Source: Sulfurimonas sp.
GTDB lineage: Bacteria; Campylobacterota; Campylobacteria; Campylobacterales; Sulfurimonadaceae
Length of the DNA stretch: 8,312 nucleotides
Direction of reading: 5' to 3'
Assembly: GCA_022712845.1 (NCBI GenBank)
Contig: JAFLJV010000275.1
Coordinates: 1 to 8,312, forward strand
In this document: positions 1 through 7,375 of the stretch, one piece after another
Position numbering within the stretch: the stretch's first letter is position 1
How the letters are laid out: each line of letters opens with the position of its first letter
Translations under genes and position numbers: made by a program
Notes under the pieces: model-generated
Database searches by the model: none
Seen by the model: only the letters and a program-made list of their open reading frames with translations
What the model was told of the DNA's origin: nothing

Positions 1-730
1 TTATGCTGCTGAACATACTTCTTTGGGTGAAGGAAGAAATAAGGCTTTAGAAAAAGTAAATGGAGAGTTTATATCATTTTTAGATTGCGATGATTTATAT
101 TTACCAGAGAAAATAAAAAGAACACTTAAAGCTTTTAATAATAATGATATTGGATTAGTATATACAAATGGATTTATTTTATATGATAAAAAAAATAAAA
201 TAAATTATTTTTATAATAAAGTACAACCAAAAGGAAATTTATTTGAAGAATGGATTTCCTCATATCAGGTAATGATACCTAGTGTAATGTTTAGAAAAGA
301 TGTATTAAATAATTTAGATTATTGGTTTGATGTAAAATTTAGTATGATAGAAGAATTTGATCTCTTTGTAAGAATTGCAAAGAATTGGAAAATTAACTAT
401 ATTCATGACACTATCTGTTTATGGAGAGCGCATAGTAGAAGTTTAACTTGGACAAAAGGTGAATTTTTTGAAAGTGAAAATAAGATATTCTTAAGTAATA
501 TTTTAAATAATTATCAAGAATTGAAAGAGAGTAATTGTATAAAAAAATTTAAAGCAAAAATAGCATATCAAAGTTTTTACAATCAATGGGTCAAATATAA
601 CAAATTAGAGAGAAGTCTTCTATATCCTTTTTTATTAATAGACAAAAGATTTATATTAATATATTTGTTATCTTTTTTGAGTCTTAAAAGTTATCAAGTT
701 TTTCTTAAAATAATAGGTAAAAATATTTGA
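1..730 (+). CDS. Family 2 glycosyltransferase, 5' end cut by window edge
   Basis: Probable GT-A fold glycosyltransferase (GT2 family) that transfers a sugar from a nucleotide donor to the lipid-linked polysaccharide intermediate on the cytoplasmic face of the inner membrane. The reading frame is open to the left edge (first whole codon at position 2), so the true start lies outside; the TTG at 23 sits inside the conserved GEGRNKAL segment and is not credible as a start. Visible motifs are GEGRNKAL, the metal/nucleotide-binding FLDCDDLY (DCDD at 83-94), and an EEFDLFVRIA segment that fits the catalytic-base ED motif, followed by the family-typical WRAHSRSLTW. About 60-70 N-terminal residues are probably missing. 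The C-terminal part has a hydrophobic stretch (LIYLLSFLSL) that may touch the membrane. It overlaps the next gene by four bases (TTGA). Donor and acceptor cannot be read from sequence. Confidence 0.9.
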   Translation, partial: YAAEHTSLGEGRNKALEKVNGEFISFLDCDDLYLPEKIKRTLKAFNNNDIGLVYTNGFILYDKKNKINYFYNKVQPKGNLFEEWISSYQVMIPSVMFRKDVLNNLDYWFDVKFSMIEEFDLFVRIAKNWKINYIHDTICLWRAHSRSLTWTKGEFFESENKIFLSNILNNYQELKESNCIKKFKAKIAYQSFYNQWVKYNKLERSLLYPFLLIDKRFILIYLLSFLSLKSYQVFLKIIGKNI

Positions 731-1797
731 AATTATTAAATATTTTTATTAAATATTATGAGGTTGGTTTATTTATAGTCTTAAATTTTTTATTTTTTAT
801 TAAGTATTTTCAAATTGATAATAATAAATTAATGGATACTGGTATATTTAGTGAGTTAATCGTAATTATATTGATGTTGCTAGCATTTAGTATAAATAAA
901 AAAGTTGCATTGCTATATTTCTTATTTGGGTTATTTGCATTTTTAATGAGTCATACTTTATTAATAGTTTTGTCATCAATATTGATTTTTTATATTTCTT
1001 ATTATATATCTTTAAAATATACAGATGTAATTAAAACTATACTAATTACAATATTGATTATTAACTCCTTGATTATGTTAATTGAAATAAATGCTTTAAT
1101 ACAACTATTCTATCAGTATAAAATATTTCATATACCAATAGATGAGAATGTTATTCTCTATCAATTACCATTATTCGTAGAAAATACTAAGTTTTATATA
1201 TTTCAGTTAAGACCAAGTGGATTATCTAATTCAACAATCTTTTTTTCGATGGAAATGATGATGATATTTGCTATAATGTTCTATACATATATTAATACTT
1301 ATACAGCTTTATTTATGGTATTCATTTCTATCTTTTCTGGTTCAACATCTTTATCATTGGGCTTTTTAATATTACTACTATTATCCCGAAGAGTTAAAAA
1401 TAATATGAATATTTTTAAAGGTATTATATTATTTATTATCTGGTATTGTATATATACTTTTTTATATCCAGCTTTTAGTGAATATAATTATAATTATAAT
1501 AATTATTTAGTTAGTTTTATGAGTAGATTAGATATTGATACTAAAAATTCAGTTTTTTCTGCATATACTGATGAGTTTTTTATATTACTTATACCGTTGT
1601 CTTTTATGATTTTATCATATTATTGTGTAAAATCTTTTTTGTTTAATATTAGATATTTATATATAATAGTGACGGTACTTAGTATGTTTTTAATGCATAA
1701 TTTCATTTTTACAATTAAGTTTTATATGTATTTAGGACTATTATTTGGATTTATTAATATCTATTATAAAAATAAAGCAATAAGGATAATTAAATGA
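727..1797 (+). CDS. wzy: Wzy-like O-antigen/polysaccharide polymerase
   Basis: Probable polymerase that joins lipid-linked repeat units on the periplasmic face of the inner membrane. The 356 residues are almost entirely hydrophobic, with about ten membrane segments, and no soluble domain is visible. Wzy proteins share little sequence, so the call rests on topology, on context and on two weak patterns. One is RPSGLSNSTIF (162-172) in the loop before a helix, like the R-x-x-G...N pattern of the first periplasmic loop. The other is FSGSTSLSLGF (203-213), which resembles the SGSRxG stretch of the family; a later loop has SRLDID (266-271). The start is TTG, inside the TTGA overlap with the glycosyltransferase upstream, with an AGG 9 bases before it. 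The next ATG (832) would cut off the first helix, so TTG is preferred. A flippase is less likely because Wzx has about 12 helices and is longer. Confidence 0.75.
   Translation: MKLLNIFIKYYEVGLFIVLNFLFFIKYFQIDNNKLMDTGIFSELIVIILMLLAFSINKKVALLYFLFGLFAFLMSHTLLIVLSSILIFYISYYISLKYTDVIKTILITILIINSLIMLIEINALIQLFYQYKIFHIPIDENVILYQLPLFVENTKFYIFQLRPSGLSNSTIFFSMEMMMIFAIMFYTYINTYTALFMVFISIFSGSTSLSLGFLILLLLSRRVKNNMNIFKGIILFIIWYCIYTFLYPAFSEYNYNYNNYLVSFMSRLDIDTKNSVFSAYTDEFFILLIPLSFMILSYYCVKSFLFNIRYLYIIVTVLSMFLMHNFIFTIKFYMYLGLLFGFINIYYKNKAIRIIK
1483..1500 (+). repeat. Three tandem TATAAT hexamers inside the wzy-like gene
   Basis: Three perfect in-register copies of TATAAT encode Tyr-Asn three times (residues 253-258 of the polymerase), followed by Asn-Tyr. 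The tract lies in a predicted loop between hydrophobic segments. It is short and may only reflect base composition, although any change by whole units would keep the frame. Confidence 0.6.
1782..1786 (+). promoter_or_regulatory. Shine-Dalgarno AAGGA for the SDR-like gene
   Basis: AAGGA sits seven bases before the ATG at 1794, inside the end of the polymerase gene. It supports the ATG of the ATGA overlap as the true start. Confidence 0.65.
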
Positions 1798-2612
1798 ATG
1801 TAAATATTATAATAGGTAAGAATAGTAATTTATCTAATTATATAAGTCAAAAATTAAATAATACAATTTTAATATCTTCAAGAGAATTAATTAAAGATAT
1901 AAATATATTACTTAAATATAAAGACAAAAAGATTAACATCATATTTAATAATTTTCAACCAGCAACTAAGCTAAATAAGATTGAAAGTAATAGCGAATAT
2001 ATTACTAATTCAATTTTAATTACATCAATGATTCTTGACTATTTTAAAGATACAAAAATTAATAAAATAATATATACTAGTAGTAGTTCTGTATATGGAA
2101 ATAATATTTTATGTAAAGAAACTGATAAATTAAAGCCGATAAGCTTACATGCATCACTTAAGATTGCAAATGAAAAATTGATAGAAAAATATTGCAATAA
2201 AAATAATATTGATTATACTATTACTAGAATATTTAATATGTATGGTGGTGATGATAAATTTTCTGTAGTTAAAAAAATTATAGATGCATATCAAAATGAC
2301 AATGAGCTTACAATTGTAAATAATGGTGATTCTATTAGAGACTTTATTCATATAGATGATGTAGTTTCTATTTACTTAAAGATTTTGGAAATAAAAGATG
2401 TAAAAATATTAAATATCGGTCGAGGATTGGGAAGTTCGATTAAAAGTATTTTAGATTTATTATCAAATAATGGCATTAAAATAGCTACAAAAAATATTTA
2501 TAAAGATGAGTTAAAGATTTCTATGGCTGATATTAGATTATTACGTGAAGTTGCAAAAAAGGATAATTTTGTAAATATCGAAGAATATTTAAAAAAAGAG
2601 CTGAAGTTATGA
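1794..2612 (+). CDS. NAD-dependent epimerase/dehydratase-like SDR protein with degenerate motifs
   Basis: Extended short-chain dehydrogenase family protein (272 residues, slightly short for the group), expected to modify a nucleotide sugar in the cytoplasm. Family features seen are YTSSSSVYG (94-102), the K-I-A-N-E-K-L helix after the active-site lysine (K123), TRIFNMYGG (144-152) and a textbook RDFIHIDDV (182-190). Two key motifs are eroded. The N-terminal GxxGxxG is IIGKNSNLS (6-14), where only the first glycine (G8) remains. The catalytic YxxxK is H119-A-S-L-K123, with histidine (CAT at 2148-2150) in place of tyrosine. The frame is intact and the gene is coupled on both sides by ATGA overlaps, so it is not an obvious pseudogene. 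It may be an enzyme with altered chemistry or a non-catalytic partner. The substrate is unknown. Confidence 0.8.
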   Translation: MNVNIIIGKNSNLSNYISQKLNNTILISSRELIKDINILLKYKDKKINIIFNNFQPATKLNKIESNSEYITNSILITSMILDYFKDTKINKIIYTSSSSVYGNNILCKETDKLKPISLHASLKIANEKLIEKYCNKNNIDYTITRIFNMYGGDDKFSVVKKIIDAYQNDNELTIVNNGDSIRDFIHIDDVVSIYLKILEIKDVKILNIGRGLGSSIKSILDLLSNNGIKIATKNIYKDELKISMADIRLLREVAKKDNFVNIEEYLKKELKL

Positions 2613-3757
2613 AAAAACTTATAATCATTGTAACTGTGCCAGTTGTTTTAGAAACATGGCTAAGGGGGCAGCCAAATTTTTTATCAAAATATTATGAAGT
2701 AGAAATTATAACATCGAATTCTGACAATATAAAGAGTATTGAAAATTATGAAAATGTTTCGATTAAAACAATGGACTTAAATAGGAAGATAAATTTATTT
2801 AAAGATTTAAAAGTACTAATACAGCTTTTTTTATATCTTATTGAAAAAAAACCTTTAATAGTATATACACTTACTCCCAAAGCTGGTCTATTGGGCATGA
2901 TTTCTTCGTGGATAGCACGAATTCCAAATAGAATACATAATGTTGTAGGACTGCCACACCTTGAAGCACAAGGAAAAAGAAAGTTTATCTTAACAATGAC
3001 TGAAAAACTAACTTATTGGTTCGCAACAAAAGTTTATTGTAATAGTCTGAATTTAAAAAAAGAGATAGAATATAAGATGACTAATAAGCCTGTTGGCGTC
3101 ATAGGTAATGGCTCTGTGAATGGTGTTGATATGGAATATTTCAAAGAGACATTAACGGAAAAAGAAAAATATGATATATATAATAATATTCAAATTGAAC
3201 CAAATGATTTTGTTATTACATTTGTAGGAAGAATAGTTAAGGACAAGGGAATCAATGAGTTACTAAAAGTTTTCATTTCATTAAAAGAAAAATATACTTA
3301 TATTAAATTATTGCTTATTGGAGATTACGAAAATGATTTAGATCCTATCTCACATGTAAGCAGAGAAGCAATAGAAAAAGATGAAAAAATAATACATGTG
3401 AAATTTCAGCAGGATATTCGAAATTATTTAGAAATTTCAAGTTTATTTGTATTGCCATCATACAGAGAAGGATTGCCAAATGTATTGATAGAAGCGGGAA
3501 GTTATGGTATACCTTTAGTCGCAACCAATATTAACGGCTGTAATGAAATTATAATTGATGGTATCAACGGTGCTTTGGTGATTAAAAAAGATGAAGATAG
3601 TTTGTATAATGAGATTGAAAAGTTCATTATAGATAAACAGTATTATAGTTATATCAAAAGTAATATGCGAAAGAGTATAGAAGAGAGGTATTCACAAAAA
3701 TATTTTTACAGTAAACTTCTTCAAGAATTTTTAACAATTGAGAATTGCAACGCATGA
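2609..3757 (+). CDS. Family 4 glycosyltransferase (CapM/WbpJ/PglA-like)
   Basis: Probable retaining GT-B fold glycosyltransferase adding a sugar to the undecaprenyl-diphosphate-linked intermediate at the inner membrane. Its 382 residues match the family length. N-terminal acceptor domain: YTLTPKAGLLGM (86-97) and IPNRIHNVVGLP (105-116). Linker: IGNGSVNGVD (165-174), typical of the CapM-like branch. C-terminal donor domain: FVGRIVKDKGI (205-215), then PSYREGLPNVLIEA (283-296), which holds the E-x7-E motif (E287 and E295) that contacts the donor, followed by GIPLVATNINGCNEII. The ATG lies in an ATGA overlap with the SDR-like gene and has AAGAG eight bases upstream (2596-2600). All catalytic features look intact. 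Sugar specificity cannot be read from sequence; a HexNAc donor would fit the branch, but that is inference. Confidence 0.92.
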   Translation: MKKLIIIVTVPVVLETWLRGQPNFLSKYYEVEIITSNSDNIKSIENYENVSIKTMDLNRKINLFKDLKVLIQLFLYLIEKKPLIVYTLTPKAGLLGMISSWIARIPNRIHNVVGLPHLEAQGKRKFILTMTEKLTYWFATKVYCNSLNLKKEIEYKMTNKPVGVIGNGSVNGVDMEYFKETLTEKEKYDIYNNIQIEPNDFVITFVGRIVKDKGINELLKVFISLKEKYTYIKLLLIGDYENDLDPISHVSREAIEKDEKIIHVKFQQDIRNYLEISSLFVLPSYREGLPNVLIEAGSYGIPLVATNINGCNEIIIDGINGALVIKKDEDSLYNEIEKFIIDKQYYSYIKSNMRKSIEERYSQKYFYSKLLQEFLTIENCNA

Positions 3758-4608
3758 ACATATTATTAACGGGTTCAAACGGTTTTTTAGGAAGTTATTT
3801 TATAAATAAGTACAGTGAGAAATATAATATAAACAAATTCTCATTTCAGAATAATAATTTTGAAGATTTGGATTTAATAAATACAGATACAATTATCCAT
3901 CTTTCAGCACTTGTACATCAAATGAATGGAGCAAGTGAAGAAGAGTATATTAGAGTAAATATAACTCAAACTTTAGATTTGGCAAAAAAAGCTAAAAGTA
4001 GTGGAGTTAAGCACTTTATATTTATGAGTACAGTTGCAGTATATGGTATAGAAATTGGTGTAATTAATAAAGATAGTAAATATAATCCAATAACCAATTA
4101 TGGTAAAAGTAAATTAAAAGCAGAACTGAAGCTTCAAAAAATTGAAAATAGTAGCTTTAGAGTATCTATTATCAGACCACCAATAGTAAATGGATACAAT
4201 GCACCAGGAAATATGAAAAGTTTAATTAATTTACTAAAAAAAGTATCTATTTTGCCATTTGCTAATATACAAAATAAAAGAAGTATGATATATGTAGGTA
4301 ATCTTTGTCATTTGATAGATATGATAATTCAAAAACAAGAACGAGGATTTTTTTTAGCATCTGATGATAAATCTATTACTACTACAAGGTTGATAGAGCT
4401 TATTGCTAAGGAGTTAGATAAAAAAATATATCTTGTTAAAGTTCCTTTTTTTGAAAGTTTATTAAAGTTAGTCAAACCATCATTACATAAAAGACTTTAT
4501 GAAAGTTTAGAGATTGACAATAGAAAAACAAAAGAAATATTGAATTATAAAAATTTATATAGTGTTGAGGATGGGATAAAATATATGATATGTGGTGAAA
4601 ACAAATGA
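3754..4608 (+). CDS. Nucleotide-sugar SDR, WbpV/WreQ-like 4-ketoreductase or 4-epimerase
   Basis: Cytoplasmic extended SDR of 284 residues. I place the start at the ATG at 3754 rather than at an in-frame TTG at 3745. ATG gives the ATGA overlap seen across this operon and begins directly with the nucleotide-binding strand MNILLTGSNGFLG (GxxGxxG at residues 7, 10 and 13), whereas a GAG lies too close to TTG to act as its binding site. The active site is intact: MSTVAVYG (91-98) and Y116-G-K-S-K120, followed by IIRPPIVNG (139-147) and KRSMIYVGNL (175-184). The RPPIVNG and RSMIYVGNL patterns and the position just before a WbpL-like and a WbpM-like gene match the WbpV (Pseudomonas) and WreQ (Rhizobium) group, which reduces UDP-4-keto-6-deoxy-GlcNAc to UDP-QuiNAc. 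A UDP-HexNAc 4-epimerase is the main alternative. Confidence 0.85.
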   Translation: MNILLTGSNGFLGSYFINKYSEKYNINKFSFQNNNFEDLDLINTDTIIHLSALVHQMNGASEEEYIRVNITQTLDLAKKAKSSGVKHFIFMSTVAVYGIEIGVINKDSKYNPITNYGKSKLKAELKLQKIENSSFRVSIIRPPIVNGYNAPGNMKSLINLLKKVSILPFANIQNKRSMIYVGNLCHLIDMIIQKQERGFFLASDDKSITTTRLIELIAKELDKKIYLVKVPFFESLLKLVKPSLHKRLYESLEIDNRKTKEILNYKNLYSVEDGIKYMICGENK

Positions 4609-5564
4609 TATATCTTATTTTATTCTTAGTATCTTTAATTCTTACATTCTTAATAAAAAACTATGCTATTAAAAATGCTTTAGTTGATATACCAAATGAT
4701 AGAAGTTCTCATACAGTTGCCATCCCTCATGGAGGTGGTATAGCGATAGCAATTACTTGGTTTTTAGGTATTTCTTATTTATTTTATATTGATGATATAA
4801 ATAAATCTTTATATTTTGCTTTAATGGTAGGTATAATTATTTCTGTTATAAGCTATTTTGATGAATTATTTGAACTTAGTGCAAAACTTCGTTTATTTGT
4901 TCAGGCATCTGTTGCTTTTTTTGGTTTGTACTTTTTGGGTGGCTTTGAAAAAATTGATTTAGTTATTTTCTCTATTGAAAATCAGGTACTTTCTAGTATT
5001 TTTGCAATACTCATGATAATTTGGTTTATAAATCTTTATAATTTTCTTGATGGCATAGATGGATACGCTGGGAGTGAAGCTGTCTTTCTTGGAACGGCTG
5101 GATTTTTACTATTTAGTGGAAGCCATTTTTTAGTTTTAGTTGTAGCTATTTTAGGTTTTCTTGTGTGGAACTGGCATAAAGCAAAAATTTTTATGGGAGA
5201 TGTCGGTAGCACCCTTCTTGGGTACAATGTGGCTATATTTACAATTTATTATTCAAATCAGGAAAGTTCAAATCTTTGGATTTGGATTATACTGTTTGGA
5301 CTGTTTTGGTTTGATGCAACATTGACTTTGTACAGAAGGTATAAAAATAGAGAAAAACTTAGCCTTGCACATAAAAAACATGCATATCAGCGATTGACTC
5401 AAAGTGGGTGGGCTCACGATAAAGTAGTTCTATTTTCTATATTAGTGAATGTTATACTGTTTTGTATTGTATATTTAATTTCAAATATATTAATTGCATT
5501 TTGTACATCACTTATGCTATTGTATGCAATTATAAAATTTGTAGATTATAAGAAGGCATTTTAG
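4605..5564 (+). CDS. wbpL: WbpL-like undecaprenyl-phosphate sugar-1-phosphate transferase (MraY/WecA family)
   Basis: Integral membrane enzyme that starts repeat-unit synthesis by transferring a HexNAc-1-phosphate from its UDP-sugar to undecaprenyl phosphate. The 319 residues hold about ten hydrophobic helices with cytoplasmic loops carrying the family motifs. These are PNDRSSHTVAIPHGGGIAI (30-48), FDELFELSAKLR (85-96), NLYNFLDGIDGYAG (143-156), KIFMGDVGSTLLGY (194-207) and the C-terminal HKKHAYQRL (257-265). The RSSHT and H-x-x-HAYQ motifs mark the WbpL/WecA branch rather than peptidoglycan MraY. The usual Asp-Asp pair in the second motif reads Asp-Glu (D86-E87). The ATG is in an ATGA overlap, with GGTGA six bases before it (4594-4598). 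Its place between the reductase and the 4,6-dehydratase suggests the sugar is QuiNAc or FucNAc, as in the Pseudomonas wbpV-wbpL-wbpM order. Confidence 0.92.
   Translation: MIYLILFLVSLILTFLIKNYAIKNALVDIPNDRSSHTVAIPHGGGIAIAITWFLGISYLFYIDDINKSLYFALMVGIIISVISYFDELFELSAKLRLFVQASVAFFGLYFLGGFEKIDLVIFSIENQVLSSIFAILMIIWFINLYNFLDGIDGYAGSEAVFLGTAGFLLFSGSHFLVLVVAILGFLVWNWHKAKIFMGDVGSTLLGYNVAIFTIYYSNQESSNLWIWIILFGLFWFDATLTLYRRYKNREKLSLAHKKHAYQRLTQSGWAHDKVVLFSILVNVILFCIVYLISNILIAFCTSLMLLYAIIKFVDYKKAF
5551..5556 (+). promoter_or_regulatory. Shine-Dalgarno AGAAGG that fixes the GTG start of pglF
   Basis: AGAAGG lies seven bases before the GTG at 5564, inside the last codons of the wbpL-like gene. It supports the non-ATG start and the one-base TAGTG overlap. 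Confidence 0.7.
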
Positions 5565-7297
5565 TGTTTTATTTTGATAAAAGAATATTGAATTTTTTAA
5601 TAATTATATTGCTTACTTTTGCTACTTTTTGGTGGACATCTTTCATTTTTCACATCCCGTTCGACTTAAAGATTGTTCTTAGTGTAATTGTTATTCGCAC
5701 AATCTCATCACTACTTATTTTTAATGACTATTCTCTCTCATGGTCTAAAGCTTCTCAAAAAACATTTCTTATAAAAAGTATTGTTTATATAATCGCATTT
5801 TTAGTTTATATGCCTATATTTTATGGTGAAGTTAGATTTTCATTTTTAGCATCAGAACTTTTGTTATATCTATTTAGTATCAATTTCATTATGTATTTTT
5901 ATTATTATATTATAAATAAAAGCAGTATTGAAAAAACAAAATCAGTTGTTGTTTATGGTGCAGGAAAAGCAGGATCAAAATTAGAATCAGAATTTGCACA
6001 AACAGAATTTAAAATTAAATATTTTGTTGATGATAATAAAAATCTTCAAAATCGCTCAATAGATTCTGTAAAAGTTATATCTAAAGAAAATTTATTTAAA
6101 ATTGCAAAAAATATAAAATTTGATTTATTAGTAATAGCAATGCCATCAGCTAAAAAACAAAGAATAAAAGATATTTATCATGATTTTGGTGAGTATTTTA
6201 AAGAGATAAAAGTATTACCATCAATAGATGAGATACTTGAAGGTAAAGATTTTTCTGCTCAATTAAAAAATATTTCTGTGGAAGATCTTTTAGCAAGACA
6301 CCCACAAGATTTAGATAAAAGTAAAATTTCATCTTTTATAAAAAATAAAACTATTTTAATAACAGGTGCTGGTGGTAGCATAGGTAGTGAAATATGTAGA
6401 CAGTGTGAAAAATATGGTGCAAAAAAATTAATACTGTTAGACCATAGTGAATATAACCTTTATGCTATTAGTGAAGAGATTAAAAAAGTTAAAACTATAC
6501 TTGTTATGCAGAGTGTAGTTGATAGTGAATTTTTAAATAAAACTTTTGCAAAGTATAAACCAGAGATAGTAATTCATGCAGCAGCTTATAAGCATGTACC
6601 GCTTGTTGAATCTAATATTCACGAAGGTATTTTAAATAATGTGATTGGAACAAAAAATGTAATTGATTTATCAATTAAGTATAATATTAAAAAATTTGTA
6701 ATGATTTCAACTGATAAAGCAGTTAGACCTACAAATGTTATGGGAACAACTAAGCGAATATGTGAATTATATGCTCAAAATTCTAATGGAAATGGTACTG
6801 ATATAGTTGCAGTTAGGTTTGGTAATGTTTTAGGGAGTAGTGGAAGTGTAATACCAAAATTTAAGTCTCAATTAGAAAATGGAGAGAGTATAACTGTTAC
6901 TCATCCAGATATTACAAGATATTTTATGCTTATCCCAGAAGCATGTGAATTAGTACTTCAAGCTGGAGCCATAGCAACTGGTGGTGAAATATTTATCCTA
7001 GATATGGGTGAACCAATTAAAATAGTTGATTTAGCTTCTAAAATGATAGAGTTAAGTGGTAGAGATGATATAAATATAGAGTTTACTGGTCTAAGACCTG
7101 GTGAAAAACTTTATGAAGAGTTATTAATAGATGATAGTGATACAAAAACTGATTATGAATCTATAACAGTTGCAAAACCCACTAAGTATAATATAAATAA
7201 ATTAAATATAGATATACAGGAGTTATTATCATCAGAAGATAAATTATTGAAATTAAAAGAGATAGTTCCAGAATTTACACACAAGAGAAATATTTAA
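5564..7297 (+). CDS. pglF: Membrane UDP-GlcNAc 4,6-dehydratase, PglF/WbpM family
   Basis: Converts UDP-GlcNAc to UDP-2-acetamido-2,6-dideoxy-4-hexulose, the precursor of QuiNAc, FucNAc and bacillosamine. The 577 residues are close to Campylobacter PglF (about 590) and shorter than WbpM. Layout: four N-terminal membrane helices (roughly 9-28, 36-52, 66-86, 96-117), a first Rossmann-like domain with VVVYGAGKAGSKL (128-140), then the catalytic SDR domain with TGAGGSIGSE (267-276), AAYKHVPLVE (340-349), STDKAVRPTNVMG (382-394), VRFGNVLGSSGSV (417-429) and GLRPGEKLYEELL (509-521). The catalytic tyrosine is methionine (M393-G-T-T-K397), as known for the membrane members of this family. The start is GTG, one base overlapping the wbpL-like stop. 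No pglE or pglD homologue is in the window, so the product probably feeds the adjacent reductase, although other users elsewhere in the genome are possible. Confidence 0.95.
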   Translation: MFYFDKRILNFLIIILLTFATFWWTSFIFHIPFDLKIVLSVIVIRTISSLLIFNDYSLSWSKASQKTFLIKSIVYIIAFLVYMPIFYGEVRFSFLASELLLYLFSINFIMYFYYYIINKSSIEKTKSVVVYGAGKAGSKLESEFAQTEFKIKYFVDDNKNLQNRSIDSVKVISKENLFKIAKNIKFDLLVIAMPSAKKQRIKDIYHDFGEYFKEIKVLPSIDEILEGKDFSAQLKNISVEDLLARHPQDLDKSKISSFIKNKTILITGAGGSIGSEICRQCEKYGAKKLILLDHSEYNLYAISEEIKKVKTILVMQSVVDSEFLNKTFAKYKPEIVIHAAAYKHVPLVESNIHEGILNNVIGTKNVIDLSIKYNIKKFVMISTDKAVRPTNVMGTTKRICELYAQNSNGNGTDIVAVRFGNVLGSSGSVIPKFKSQLENGESITVTHPDITRYFMLIPEACELVLQAGAIATGGEIFILDMGEPIKIVDLASKMIELSGRDDINIEFTGLRPGEKLYEELLIDDSDTKTDYESITVAKPTKYNINKLNIDIQELLSSEDKLLKLKEIVPEFTHKRNI

Positions 7298-7352
7298 CTA
7301 AAAACATTATAAATTATTAAATAATTATGATAAAAATTTGATTATGTTGTAT

Positions 7353-7358
7353 TATATT
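7353..7358 (+). promoter_or_regulatory. Possible -10 element (TATATT) for the ComEA-like gene
   Basis: TATATT matches five of six bases of the sigma-70 -10 consensus and lies 17 bases before the ATG at 7376. I see no good -35 hexamer, and in DNA this AT-rich chance matches are common. The 78-base gap after pglF makes a separate promoter plausible. Confidence 0.25.
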
Positions 7359-7375
7359 TTAATTAAAGGGTTAAA

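Noticed and set aside
2154..2351. Minus-strand open frame of 65 codons inside the SDR-like gene
   Set aside because: It is antisense to a gene with clear family motifs, has low-complexity composition (Ile, Asn, Tyr), no ribosome binding site and no recognisable domain.
3745..3753. TTG at 3745 as the start of the WbpV-like gene
   Set aside because: It adds only Met-Gln-Arg before the natural MNILLTG start, has no suitably spaced ribosome binding site, and breaks the ATGA overlap pattern.
5036..5227. Minus-strand open frame of 63 codons inside the wbpL-like gene
   Set aside because: It lies opposite the most conserved part of the transferase (NLYNFLDGIDG to FMGDVGS); the open frame is a by-product of that coding sequence.
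7312..7326. Inverted repeat AATTATT-A-AATAATT after pglF as a terminator
   Set aside because: It is made only of A and T with a one-base centre and no T-run after it; such palindromes are expected by chance in this DNA.
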